Shown here: piece by piece, positions 1 to 6,358 of the stretch
Numbering within the stretch: position 1 is the first letter of the stretch
Layout of the letters: each line of letters starts with the position of its first letter
Origin: Dehalococcoidia bacterium UBA7891
GTDB taxonomy: Bacteria > Chloroflexota > Dehalococcoidia > Lucifugimonadales > UBA826
Length of the DNA stretch: 11,218 nucleotides
NCBI GenBank assembly: GCA_002500485.1
Contig: DLRJ01000010.1
Location: 1-11,218 of the forward strand
Direction of reading: 5' to 3'
The notes under the pieces: model-generated
What the model saw: only the letters and a program-made list of their open reading frames with translations
Databases searched by the model: none
Told to the model about the DNA's origin: nothing
Made by a program: the position numbers and the translations under genes

Positions 1-67
1 TCCTTGTAGTCACGGAATAGACTGTATTGTGGTTCTTCACCATGATGTACAAGCTGAAAATAATAAC

Positions 68-150
68 TTTGACAGCAACCTGTCCGAAACAAGACAGACT
101 TTGCCGGTCTTCCAAACCTGAGGCACAGATTCCAAACCTTCCTGAGGGGT
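68..150 (+). repeat. Decayed tRNA-Arg-like direct repeat, copy 1
   Basis: Positions 68-134 match 2276-2342 at 59 of 67 bases without gaps (counted by hand). The right part, from 104, resembles the 3' half of a tRNA: an anticodon-stem strand CCGGT, a seven-base loop CTTCCAA, a damaged return strand ACCTG, a variable loop AGGC and a T-arm-like stretch with TTCCAAA. It aligns with the intact tRNA-Arg 3' half at 10949-10992, with a short insertion before the GAGGGGTA segment. Pairing in the T stem and the acceptor is lost, so it cannot be a working tRNA. Best read as an old attachment-site copy; an unrelated dispersed repeat is the alternative. Confidence 0.6.
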
Positions 151-183
151 AGCGCTAGGTACCTTGGGTTTGTCATCCGTCAC

Positions 184-212
184 TTGTCATATTCAATGCA
201 AATGGTGACAAT
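184..212 (+). promoter_or_regulatory. Possible promoter/operator of the aldehyde dehydrogenase gene
   Basis: TTGTCA at 184-189 and GACAAT at 207-212 are 17 bases apart, the spacing of a sigma-70-type promoter, although each box matches consensus only partly (-35 5/6, -10 4/6). The same bases form an inverted repeat, TTGTCA (184-189) against TGACAA (206-211), so the site could equally be an operator for a dimeric regulator. It lies about 60 bases before the ATG at 275. Seen by eye only; no regulator is encoded nearby. Confidence 0.3.
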
Positions 213-274
213 ACACCTATCAACCGCAACTATCCTATCCAGGAGTCAATAAGAAAAACAATTTGGAGTTAAAT

Positions 275-1768
275 ATGTCAAATAGACCCGAATTTAAATC
301 CCAGTACGAGAATTATATTGGTGGAGAATGGGTGCCGCCGGTAGATGGTGACTATTTCGATAATAATTCACCAGTTGATGGAAGTCTAATTGCTAAAGTT
401 CCAAAATCAAATAAAAATGATATTGACCTCGCTGTTAAGGCTGGATGGAAAGCTGCTCCCGAATGGAACAGTTCATCTGCAACTGAAAGAAGTGCGCTAT
501 TAAATAAAATTGCAGATCGGGTTGAAGAAAATCTGGATTATTTAGCCAAAGCTGAAACCTGGGATAATGGAAAAGCTATACGTGAGACAACAGCTGCTGA
601 TCTTCCATTGACAATCGATCACTTCAGATATTTTGCAGGAGTTATTCGTGCTGAGTCGGGTGAAATGTCTGATCTTGATTCCAATACTGTATCAATGGAA
701 ATACATGAGCCATTAGGTGTAGTCGGGCAGATCATTCCATGGAATTTCCCTATTTTAATGGCTGCATGGAAATTGGCCCCAGCTTTAGCTGCGGGCAACT
801 GTGTTGTTTTAAAACCTGCAGAGCAAACTCCTGTTTCAATCCTTCTTCTAATGGAATTAATTGAGGATCTAATTCCTAAAGGAGTGGTAAATATTGTCAA
901 TGGATTCGGACCAGAAGCAGGTCAACCCCTAGCTAAGCACCCCGACATAAAGAAAATTGCATTCACGGGCGAGACCACCACTGGTCGTCTCATAATGCAA
1001 TATGCATCAGAAAATATTATTCCATTTACATTGGAATTGGGTGGGAAGTCTCCCAATATTTTCTTTGATAGCGTTATGGCGGAAGATGACAATTTCCTTG
1101 ATAAAGCAATTGAAGGGCTTGTGCTTTTTGCATTCAATCAAGGAGAAGTTTGTACATGCCCATCCAGAGCATTGATTCAAGAAAATATTTATGATGCTTT
1201 TATGGAACGTTCATTAAAACGAATTGAAGCCATTACCATGGGTGATACTTTGGATGGCGGAACCATGATGGGTGCTCAAGCTTCTAATGACCAATACCAG
1301 AAGATTCTGAATTACATTGATATTGGGAAACAAGAAGGTGCGGAAGTCCTTATCGGTGGTGAAGCCTACCAAAATGAAACCTACCCAGATGGTTATTATA
1401 TTAAACCCACTGTATTTAAAGGGAATAATAAAATGCGTATTTTCCAGGAAGAGATTTTTGGACCAGTCTTGAGTGTTACTACTTTTAAAGATGAAGCGGA
1501 AGCATTGGAAATTGCTAATGACACTCTTTATGGATTAGGCGCTGGAGTATGGACACGCGATATTCATCAAATGCAGTCTATGTCCCGTGGTATTGAAGCG
1601 GGTCGAGTTTGGTGTAACTGCTTTCATGCATACCCAGCCCATGCTTCATTTGGTGGATATAAGAAATCCGGGATTGGTAGAGAGACACATAAAATGATGC
1701 TCGACCATTATCGCCATACCAAAAACATATTAATATCCTATGATAAAAATCCTTTAGGGTTCTTTTAA
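275..1768 (+). CDS. NAD-dependent aldehyde dehydrogenase (AldB/ExaC/AcoD-like)
   Basis: Oxidises an aldehyde to the carboxylic acid with NAD(P)+ in the cytoplasm; relatives of this type favour acetaldehyde and other short aldehydes. From the ATG at 275 the protein has 497 residues, normal for the ALDH superfamily. The fingerprint includes the cofactor-site segment IIPWNFPI, the glutamate motif LELGGKSPN (general base E254) and the active-site motif NQGEVCTCPSR (nucleophile C293). The second cysteine at 295 and the PSR that follows are typical of the AldB/ExaC/AcoD group rather than betaine- or succinate-type ALDHs. I prefer ATG 275 to the in-frame TTG at 263 because GGAG at 265-268 sits six bases before it and overlaps the TTG. 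A DUF779 gene follows after 44 bases, a common pairing. In acetoin utilisation AcoD removes acetaldehyde, and E1/E2 genes occur 4.5 kb away, but on the other strand and beyond integration scars. Family call is secure; the exact substrate is not. Confidence 0.95.
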   Translation: MSNRPEFKSQYENYIGGEWVPPVDGDYFDNNSPVDGSLIAKVPKSNKNDIDLAVKAGWKAAPEWNSSSATERSALLNKIADRVEENLDYLAKAETWDNGKAIRETTAADLPLTIDHFRYFAGVIRAESGEMSDLDSNTVSMEIHEPLGVVGQIIPWNFPILMAAWKLAPALAAGNCVVLKPAEQTPVSILLLMELIEDLIPKGVVNIVNGFGPEAGQPLAKHPDIKKIAFTGETTTGRLIMQYASENIIPFTLELGGKSPNIFFDSVMAEDDNFLDKAIEGLVLFAFNQGEVCTCPSRALIQENIYDAFMERSLKRIEAITMGDTLDGGTMMGAQASNDQYQKILNYIDIGKQEGAEVLIGGEAYQNETYPDGYYIKPTVFKGNNKMRIFQEEIFGPVLSVTTFKDEAEALEIANDTLYGLGAGVWTRDIHQMQSMSRGIEAGRVWCNCFHAYPAHASFGGYKKSGIGRETHKMMLDHYRHTKNILISYDKNPLGFF

Positions 1769-1784
1769 ATCAAAAAAGAGGGAA

Positions 1785-1804
1785 CGGGCAGTTTAAACTA
1801 CCCG
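1785..1804 (+). promoter_or_regulatory. Near-perfect palindrome before the DUF779 start
   Basis: CGGGCAGTTTAAACTACCCG is an inverted repeat with a single mismatched pair. It lies between the aldehyde dehydrogenase stop and the DUF779 ATG at 1813. No Shine-Dalgarno lies immediately before that ATG; the best one, GAGGG at 1778-1782, sits on the far side of the palindrome. Folding the palindrome would bring it to about ten bases from the start. No T-run follows, so a simple terminator is unlikely. It could be an RNA element controlling translation or a protein-binding site. Confidence 0.4.
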
Positions 1805-1812
1805 CATCTATT

Positions 1813-2190
1813 ATGTATACCGAACGTATCAGCGTAACCGACAAAGCCAAAGAGGTTATAGATCAATTACGAGAGAAACATGGCGACCTTATGTTTCATC
1901 AAAGTGGTGGATGCTGTGACGGGTCTGCACCCATGTGTTTTAAAAAAGGTGAATTCATTGTCGGATCTATAGACTTATCCCTCGGCACCATTCATGGATG
2001 CGAGTTTTTTATGGCCGAAGATCAATTTGAATATTATAAATATTCCCATATCACCATTGACATTTGCCAAGGACGAGGATCGAGTTTTTCGTTAGAGATT
2101 CCCCTCGGATTGAGGTTTATGACAGTGTCAAGGATACTAACAAATGATGAGTATAAATCCTTGAGACCACCTGAACATAAATACCGATGA
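1813..2190 (+). CDS. DUF779 family protein, partner of aldehyde dehydrogenase
   Basis: A 125-residue protein recognisable as DUF779 from the early motif SGGCCDGSAPMC (residues 31-42), the internal HGCEFFM segment, and the C-terminal pattern DICQGRGSSFSLE followed by RFMTVSR. The function of the family is not established. The conserved cysteines (34, 35, 42, 63) suggest metal binding or a redox role. Genes of this family commonly sit directly after an acetaldehyde-type aldehyde dehydrogenase, as here with a 44-base gap, so co-transcription and a supporting role for that enzyme are likely. The start lacks a close ribosome-binding site and is preceded by a palindrome. The C-terminal stretch IPLGL, where relatives tend to have a glycine-rich segment, looks slightly divergent, but the frame is intact. 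Confidence 0.88.
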   Translation: MYTERISVTDKAKEVIDQLREKHGDLMFHQSGGCCDGSAPMCFKKGEFIVGSIDLSLGTIHGCEFFMAEDQFEYYKYSHITIDICQGRGSSFSLEIPLGLRFMTVSRILTNDEYKSLRPPEHKYR

Positions 2191-2275
2191 CAGTAAATTT
2201 TGGCAAAAGAGCCTGATTCAGAAGGCTGAGGTGTAACGAGAGGTTCCTGCTATTAGGGTACTGGCGATAGGGAAT

Positions 2276-2361
2276 TTTGACAGAAATCTGTGCGACCCAA
2301 GGCTGACTTTGCCGGTCTTCTAAACCTGAGGCACAGATTCCAGTCTGGCCAGGGTTGCCTT
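2276..2361 (+). repeat. Decayed tRNA-Arg-like direct repeat, copy 2
   Basis: Bases 2276-2342 repeat 68-134 with eight mismatches. From 2312 onward it aligns without gaps to the intact tRNA-Arg 3' half at 10949-10992, with roughly 31 of 44 bases the same by hand count. The loop CTTCTAA would give anticodon TCT, an arginine anticodon. The anticodon stem has one broken pair (ACCTG for ACCGG) and the T stem no longer pairs, so it is not functional. Together with copy 1 it brackets the aldehyde dehydrogenase/DUF779 pair, suggesting that the pair arrived as, or inside, an element inserted at a tRNA gene. Confidence 0.62.
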
Positions 2362-2384
2362 TTTAACCTCTTGGGCCAATATAA

Positions 2385-2413
2385 ATTATGGTCACAAAAT
2401 GGTCAAGAACTCT
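2385..2413 (+). repeat. 29-base dispersed repeat, copy A
   Basis: The core TGGTCACAAAATGGTCA is shared with 10808-10836; the 29-base units differ at only two adjacent positions. Each unit contains TGGTCA twice in direct repeat, eleven bases apart, the look of a paired protein-binding site. Copy A lies about 25 bases beyond the second tRNA-like repeat; copy B lies about 115 bases before the intact tRNA 3' half. Integrase arm sites, or the tail of a lost integrase gene, would both fit, but neither is shown. Confidence 0.55.
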
Positions 2414-2574
2414 CGGCTGAATTCATAGTTACAGCTAAATCTACAAAGTCCAATTAATCTAAACCTTGAGGTTCTATTGACATACTATGAGAGATTTAAG
2501 CCGATACTTTGCCAATAACGAGTAAAACGGTTATTTTGTGTTACGGACAATAATTCAGATAAAAGGAGCTTATT

Positions 2575-3195
2575 ATGCCGGAATTCATACAAAACGTTAG
2601 TAGGATACCAAAGCAAGGAAAAAACTTTGACGTAACAGAGGGTTCGATTGATTTAATTAAAGGTCTTAATCAAAATGGTAACGTCTCTTTCACAATCTCA
2701 ACGCCTCCCGCTCTTAAGAGTAGGGTCATAAGCGCCTTAACATTCGATACGTTGGGAGAAATAGAAGCTTTCCACGATGGATTCCTTGAAAATGACCAGT
2801 CTCGAGATAAGTTTCAGAAATTGGCAGCAGATTGTGAAGATGTAAATGTCTCCATAATCCGCAATGTAAGACAGCCTGAGGTATTTTCTCCAGAGGCTAA
2901 GTACATGATAAGAACTATTTTTGTTGCAAAGAGGGGTGAAGCTCCAAATTTGCTGGATACTGTTCTTGAGATGGCAGATTCATCTAAAACGATGGACCCT
3001 CTTATTTCTGTTCCAATGTTTGGTAATCCTGATGTAGTGCGAATAGTTAATGGAATAAACTCACTTGAAGATGTAAACAGCATAATTGCTGAGGTAAACG
3101 GTGAAAGCTTTGCTCCTTTTAGAAGCAAGGTTTCGTCATTGACGGTGAGAATGTTTAGAACTCTAAGTCGTATAGCTTACAGAACAGGTTCGTGA
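2575..3195 (+). CDS. Hypothetical protein, possible two-domain alpha/beta-barrel-like fold
   Basis: I do not recognise this 206-residue protein. The start is well supported by GGAG at 2565-2568, six bases before the ATG. It has no signal peptide, no membrane segment and no obvious catalytic motif. It seems to consist of two similar halves: residues 3 to about 98 and about 108 to 200 each run strand, helix, strand-strand, helix (for example FIQNVSRIPKQGKN against MIRTIFVAKRGEAPN). This recalls tandem dimeric alpha/beta-barrel (ferredoxin-like, ABM or NIPSNAP-type) proteins, some of which bind or modify small molecules. A small gene that may share this type of fold follows 43 bases downstream, so the two may be co-expressed. 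The fold assignment is inference from sequence pattern only. Confidence 0.7.
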   Translation: MPEFIQNVSRIPKQGKNFDVTEGSIDLIKGLNQNGNVSFTISTPPALKSRVISALTFDTLGEIEAFHDGFLENDQSRDKFQKLAADCEDVNVSIIRNVRQPEVFSPEAKYMIRTIFVAKRGEAPNLLDTVLEMADSSKTMDPLISVPMFGNPDVVRIVNGINSLEDVNSIIAEVNGESFAPFRSKVSSLTVRMFRTLSRIAYRTGS

Positions 3196-3238
3196 ATACA
3201 AGAAATATAATAATGGTTAGAAATTACGGAGGGAAAAC

Positions 3239-3492
3239 ATGTTATTTCATGTAACTGTTGACCACACCGTAGAAAGTTGCCCACTAGTAACCAATTCTCC
3301 TGAAAAATGATTACTTCTGAGGGGGCAGAAAAAGCAGGAGTGAAAGTCATTTTAGCCCTCGGAGGCAGACCAGAGCATCGTGCTGTCTATGTGGTAGATA
3401 CTGATGAAGTAGATAAGTTGTACGAATTTTTGAGCCCTGCTTTAAGCTGGACCAAGTGTGATATTGCCCCTGTAAGAGAATTGGACTTCTGA
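3239..3492 (+). pseudogene. Small ferredoxin-like (DUF3303-like) protein split by a one-base frameshift
   Basis: An ATG at 3239 with a strong GGAGGG five bases upstream opens a 23-residue reading frame, MLFHVTVDHTVESCPLVTNSPEK, that ends at TGA 3308-3310. The -1 frame then continues from ATG 3307 for 61 residues (MITSEGAEKAGVKVILALGG through VRELDF). Joined, they give an about 84-residue protein with the layout of small ferredoxin-like domains: a strand at the start, a helix, then AVYVVDTDEVDKLYEFL. The change falls in GAAAAATGA, where one missing A would explain it. Alternatives are a sequencing or assembly slip in the A run, programmed -1 slippage on AAA, or two overlapping cistrons (ATGA). 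The second part has no ribosome-binding site of its own, which favours a single original gene. The family name is tentative. Confidence 0.6.
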
Positions 3493-3544
3493 TTTGAATA
3501 TGTACCGATTGCCTTCTTAAATATGTGGCTCCTTTTTTGAAATG

Positions 3545-3789
3545 CTAGCCTTCTAAGACTTCATTCATCTTCTCTGAAGCTTCCATATGCATACCTGGGT
3601 CGACGTGGCTATAGATATCCATCGTGGATGAATAGTGTGTGCCCGAGCATTTCCTGAACCACTTTCCCAGGGACCCCTTTGAGAAGGGCTAAGCTCACTG
3701 CGGAATGCCTAAGGTCATGTACCCTTATGTGTTTTTCAATTCCAGACCATGAACAACTTATAAGATATGACTCCAACCATATGATGAAA
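3545..3789 (-). pseudogene. Tyrosine recombinase (integrase) C-terminal remnant, frameshifted
   Basis: Read on the minus strand, the codons give GIEKHIRVHDLRHSAVSLAL and then LLKGVPGKVVQEMLGHT. After a one-base shift at 3635 they continue as YSSTMDIYSHVDPGMHMEAS and end in a TAG at 3545-3547. This is the catalytic C-terminus of a phage or ICE integrase: the HDLRH box with its H and R, the LGH box, and the nucleophilic tyrosine in MDIYSHV. The N-terminal domain and the first catalytic arginine are absent; the frame meets a TGA just upstream of about 3789. The extra base separates the GH box from the tyrosine, so no active enzyme can be made. No earlier part of the gene is recognisable up to the monooxygenase start at 3925. 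It fits the tRNA-derived attachment-site copies around it. Confidence 0.85.
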
Positions 3790-3924
3790 TTGTGATATCA
3801 ACGCAGACGAGCCTCATATTTGAGAAGGCTTTCTAAATACCTTGGTAGGATATACCGGAGGAAGGTTGTTTGGAAAAATTGAAATTGATTCAGGTAGAAG
3901 ATAATTGGAATTAGGGAGGTGAAT

Positions 3925-5106
3925 ATGTCTTTACCCGATAGATTAGGTTTTGGAATATTCCTAGCACCATTTCATGCACCGTTTGAAAACCCAACATTGG
4001 CACTAGAACGAGACCTTGAGTTGCTTGAATGGCTCGATTATCTTGGTTACGATGAGGCTTGGATAGGAGAACACCATAGCTGTGGTTGGGAAACCATCTC
4101 ATCTCCAGAAATATTTATTGCAACCGCGGCGCAGCGCACTAAGCACATCAAGCTTGGCACTGGCGTTATTCCTTTGCCCTATCACCACCCACTGATAGTG
4201 GCGAATAGAATGGTCCTGCTGGACCATTTGACGAGAGGCCGAACAGCGATGGGGGTAGGACCAGGCGCTCTCAATTCCGATGGGCACATGCTGGGCCTAC
4301 CCCACGAACAGGCGCGGCCTCGCATGGAAGAGTCACTGGACGTGATCATGCGACTCTTAACCGAAGAGGAACCGTTTACCTATCGTTCCGACTGGTTTGA
4401 GTTGGTAGACGCGCATCTTCAACTCCGTCCTTATAGCCAACCTCACTTTGAAATCATGGTGGCCTCAGCCCAATCACCGATAGGGATGAAGCTTGCCGGA
4501 AAGCACGGAGCAACCCCCGTGTCCCTCACGTTCGCCCGTTCGCCTGGGGGTTTCTATCACAATACTCTCAAAGATCTTTGGGAGATCGGGGTCCAGTCTG
4601 CTGCCGAATTCGGCCGGGAGATGAACCGCGAAAACTGGGGCTTAGTGCAGCATGTGTTCTTAGCCGACTCCAAAAAGGAGGCGATGTCCATCGCCCGCAG
4701 GAATTCGGGGCTGTTGATGAGGGAGTACTTCGATAAAGTGGTGGGCAACCCACCGATCGATGGCCCGGCCGACCAGATTATCGATAAAATGGTCGACGAG
4801 GGTATTTGGTGTATTGGCACTCCCGACGACCTCGTGGACTCTATCAATCGTCTCGATGAGGAAAGTGGCGGCTTCGGCAAGTTCATTTTCTTGGCAACAG
4901 AGCTCGGTACCCATGAACAGATGAAAAACAGCTACGAGTTGGCCGCCAGGTACGTCATGCCCAAATTCCAAGGCAGCACGGCTAGTCTGGACATGTCTTT
5001 CGATTTCTTCAGAGGCATGAGAGACACTCTGGCAGAGGAGAGGGAAAGCGCATTGCACAATGCGAGCCGGGCCTACGAGGCAGAACGGGCTAACTGGAAG
5101 AAATAG
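3925..5106 (+). CDS. Luciferase-like flavin monooxygenase (LimB-type)
   Basis: A flavin-dependent TIM-barrel oxidoreductase of the bacterial luciferase (LLM) superfamily. Such enzymes use reduced FMN (or F420 in some branches) and oxygen to oxidise small organics. The 393-residue length is typical. Recognisable blocks are GFGIFLAPFH (8-17), ENPTLALERDLELLEWLDYL (21-40), GYDEAWIGEHHSCGWET, IKLGTGVIPLPYHHPLIVAN and MGVGPGALNSD. They closely follow limonene 1,2-monooxygenase-like (LimB) sequences as I remember them, though the real substrate is unknown. The ATG at 3925 is preferred over GTG 3919 because GGAGG at 3915-3919 lies five bases before it. From about 4120 onward the gene is clearly GC-richer (roughly 55% in sampled lines against about 40% in the aldehyde dehydrogenase gene), suggesting separate acquisition. 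A flavin reductase partner is not present in the window. It begins 135 bases from the integrase remnant. Confidence 0.92.
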   Translation: MSLPDRLGFGIFLAPFHAPFENPTLALERDLELLEWLDYLGYDEAWIGEHHSCGWETISSPEIFIATAAQRTKHIKLGTGVIPLPYHHPLIVANRMVLLDHLTRGRTAMGVGPGALNSDGHMLGLPHEQARPRMEESLDVIMRLLTEEEPFTYRSDWFELVDAHLQLRPYSQPHFEIMVASAQSPIGMKLAGKHGATPVSLTFARSPGGFYHNTLKDLWEIGVQSAAEFGREMNRENWGLVQHVFLADSKKEAMSIARRNSGLLMREYFDKVVGNPPIDGPADQIIDKMVDEGIWCIGTPDDLVDSINRLDEESGGFGKFIFLATELGTHEQMKNSYELAARYVMPKFQGSTASLDMSFDFFRGMRDTLAEERESALHNASRAYEAERANWKK

Positions 5107-5404
5107 ACAGAGAGCACCGGGACGCGAGACTGGAGTGAATATTCTCGTCAAAGTATCAATATATATCTGAACCCTTAGTCAAACAGGATTTAGTTCAGGA
5201 AACACACTTATGGTAATTTGCCAGATTTCGTTAAATTAGCTAATAGGTCGCCGTATGCATTACGGTTGACTGGCAAAGAGATTCCTAAACCGAATGTACA
5301 AAGTTTTAGTCCTGATAGAGACTTCACTCCATTTAAACACGTCAATTCATTTGGTGGTTGCCTCCAAACCTGAGATGACATGTGAAATAGTAGCCTTAAA
5401 GGTT
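5107..5404. other. Non-coding gap between monooxygenase and bicupin genes
   Basis: The two genes converge here and no credible gene lies between them. The gap contains an inverted repeat TTTGCCAG (5217-5224) / CTGGCAAA (5270-5277) that encloses a small hairpin CCGTA-TGCAT-TACGG (5251-5265). The decayed tRNA-like fragment (5281-5323) follows immediately. A 12-base match to repeat copy 1, TCCAAACCTGAG, lies at 5363-5374. No T-run terminator was found for either gene. Confidence 0.5.
5281..5323 (+). repeat. Decayed tRNA-Arg-like fragment, copy 3
   Basis: The first 12 bases, ATTCCTAAACCG, are identical to 10948-10959 in the intact tRNA-Arg 3' half. The rest keeps register with one inserted base, including an identical AGTCCTG block and the later TAG, about 32 of 45 bases overall by hand. 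Most differences are G to A or C to T, as expected for slow decay towards AT. It is the same orientation as the other copies, and no tRNA 5' half precedes it. Confidence 0.55.
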
Positions 5405-6184
5405 CTATTCCCGAGGAGGAGGCGCATCTTCATCGCCTTCCTGGAAAACGTGGAGCCCTTCGGAATCAGTTATTGCCAATCTGAAGGAAGTTTCCGAGCC
5501 TTGGGTAAGTATGTGATGTTTCAATCCCCTAGGCAAATACATGATATCGCCTTCTTTTACCTGGTATACGGGGCGTTTTTCACCCAGATTCCAGGTTAGC
5601 TCCCCCTTCAGGATTGTCCACCATTCGTCGAATTCTGGGTGCCAGTGCGCGTCATGTGGTGTACCAGGAGCACTGTATACCAGATTGGCAGTATTTAATG
5701 AATCCTTGATGATGCTAGTTACCCACTGTGGTTCGCCCAGTTGTTCTATTACTGAGTCCAAGGTGGTATGTAGAAGGTTAGGGGGTTCTTTTTGAGTAGG
5801 GTAGGGGACTGTCTGATTACTTCGATCTTTCCTATTGGCATGATCAGAACCAATCTTGCTTACATGCAATCTAACAGAAGATTCATTGCCAATAGTTCTT
5901 ATAAGATGTCTTTCTCCAGCAGGAGCTAGTACAACATCTCCTTTGTGGGCATGTATGGTCGGGAAATCACCTATTTCAAACTCAAGTGAACCTTTGAGTA
6001 TGATCCAAAATTCATTAAAGTCAGGATGGTAGTGATCGTCGTTTACCGATCCTAGAGTGTCACAGATTAACCCCACATTATTGCGTCCATCTGAGAATAG
6101 GGCTTCATACCATGGACCGTCTCCTTTTGAATCAATAATATTTGAGGTTCTAATCTGCATCGGTTCCGTGCTTATAGGTAACAT
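5405..6184 (-). CDS. Bicupin protein (two cupin domains)
   Basis: A 259-residue protein with two cupin barrels. Domain one carries HYHPDFNEFW (metal ligands H51, H53, E58) and GDVVLAPAGERH (H93). Domain two carries HWHPEFDEWW (H180, H182, E187) and GDIMYLPRGLKH (H223). Both metal sites look complete, so either may bind Fe, Mn or Zn. Bicupins include dioxygenases, decarboxylases, isomerases and sugar- or ligand-binding proteins; nothing here picks one. There is no signal peptide, so it is cytoplasmic. The start is firm: GGAGG lies five bases upstream of the ATG. It follows the E2 gene on the same strand after 174 bases, so it may be the last gene of the dehydrogenase operon or have its own promoter. 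The acidic, proline-rich tail (DEDAPPPRE) is unremarkable. Confidence 0.85.
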   Translation of the reverse strand: MLPISTEPMQIRTSNIIDSKGDGPWYEALFSDGRNNVGLICDTLGSVNDDHYHPDFNEFWIILKGSLEFEIGDFPTIHAHKGDVVLAPAGERHLIRTIGNESSVRLHVSKIGSDHANRKDRSNQTVPYPTQKEPPNLLHTTLDSVIEQLGEPQWVTSIIKDSLNTANLVYSAPGTPHDAHWHPEFDEWWTILKGELTWNLGEKRPVYQVKEGDIMYLPRGLKHHILTQGSETSFRLAITDSEGLHVFQEGDEDAPPPRE

Positions 6185-6358
6185 TTATACCTCCGTTTTC
6201 AAGCTGAATCGTCCGTAATTCTTGCTAAGCTGATGATAGCACTCCTGAGGAAAATAAATTAAATCCCAGTTCTATACCTCGATGATGTCTAGGATCAAAG
6301 GGTGATTTCTCTTATTGCTAATTACAACCGGACAATAAATTCATATGGCTTAGCAATT

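Larger units (their letters stand above)
2191..2574. other. 384-base non-coding gap with tRNA-like and other repeats
   Basis: No credible gene is visible. The gap holds the second tRNA-like direct repeat (2276-2361) and copy A of a 29-base repeat shared with the right end of the window (2385-2413). A further weak tRNA-like match lies at 2241-2262, where AGGTTC, CCTG and TTAGGG occur in the same order as in the tRNA 3' half. A TTGACA at 2477-2482 could be the -35 box for the following gene, but no well-spaced -10 box follows it. Confidence 0.6.

Noticed and set aside
4660..5151. 163-codon open frame on the minus strand inside the monooxygenase gene
   Set aside because: It is antisense to a well-recognised gene and has no family resemblance; GC-rich genes often leave such open antisense frames.
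5294..5599. 101-codon plus-strand frame
   Set aside because: Half of it is antisense to the bicupin, it lacks a ribosome-binding site, and its start lies in the decayed tRNA-like fragment.
6314..6357. Inverted repeat ATTGCTAA / TTAGCAAT after the E2 stop as a terminator
   Set aside because: The loop is 28 bases and no T-run follows on the minus strand; an 8-base match at this distance is not unusual.
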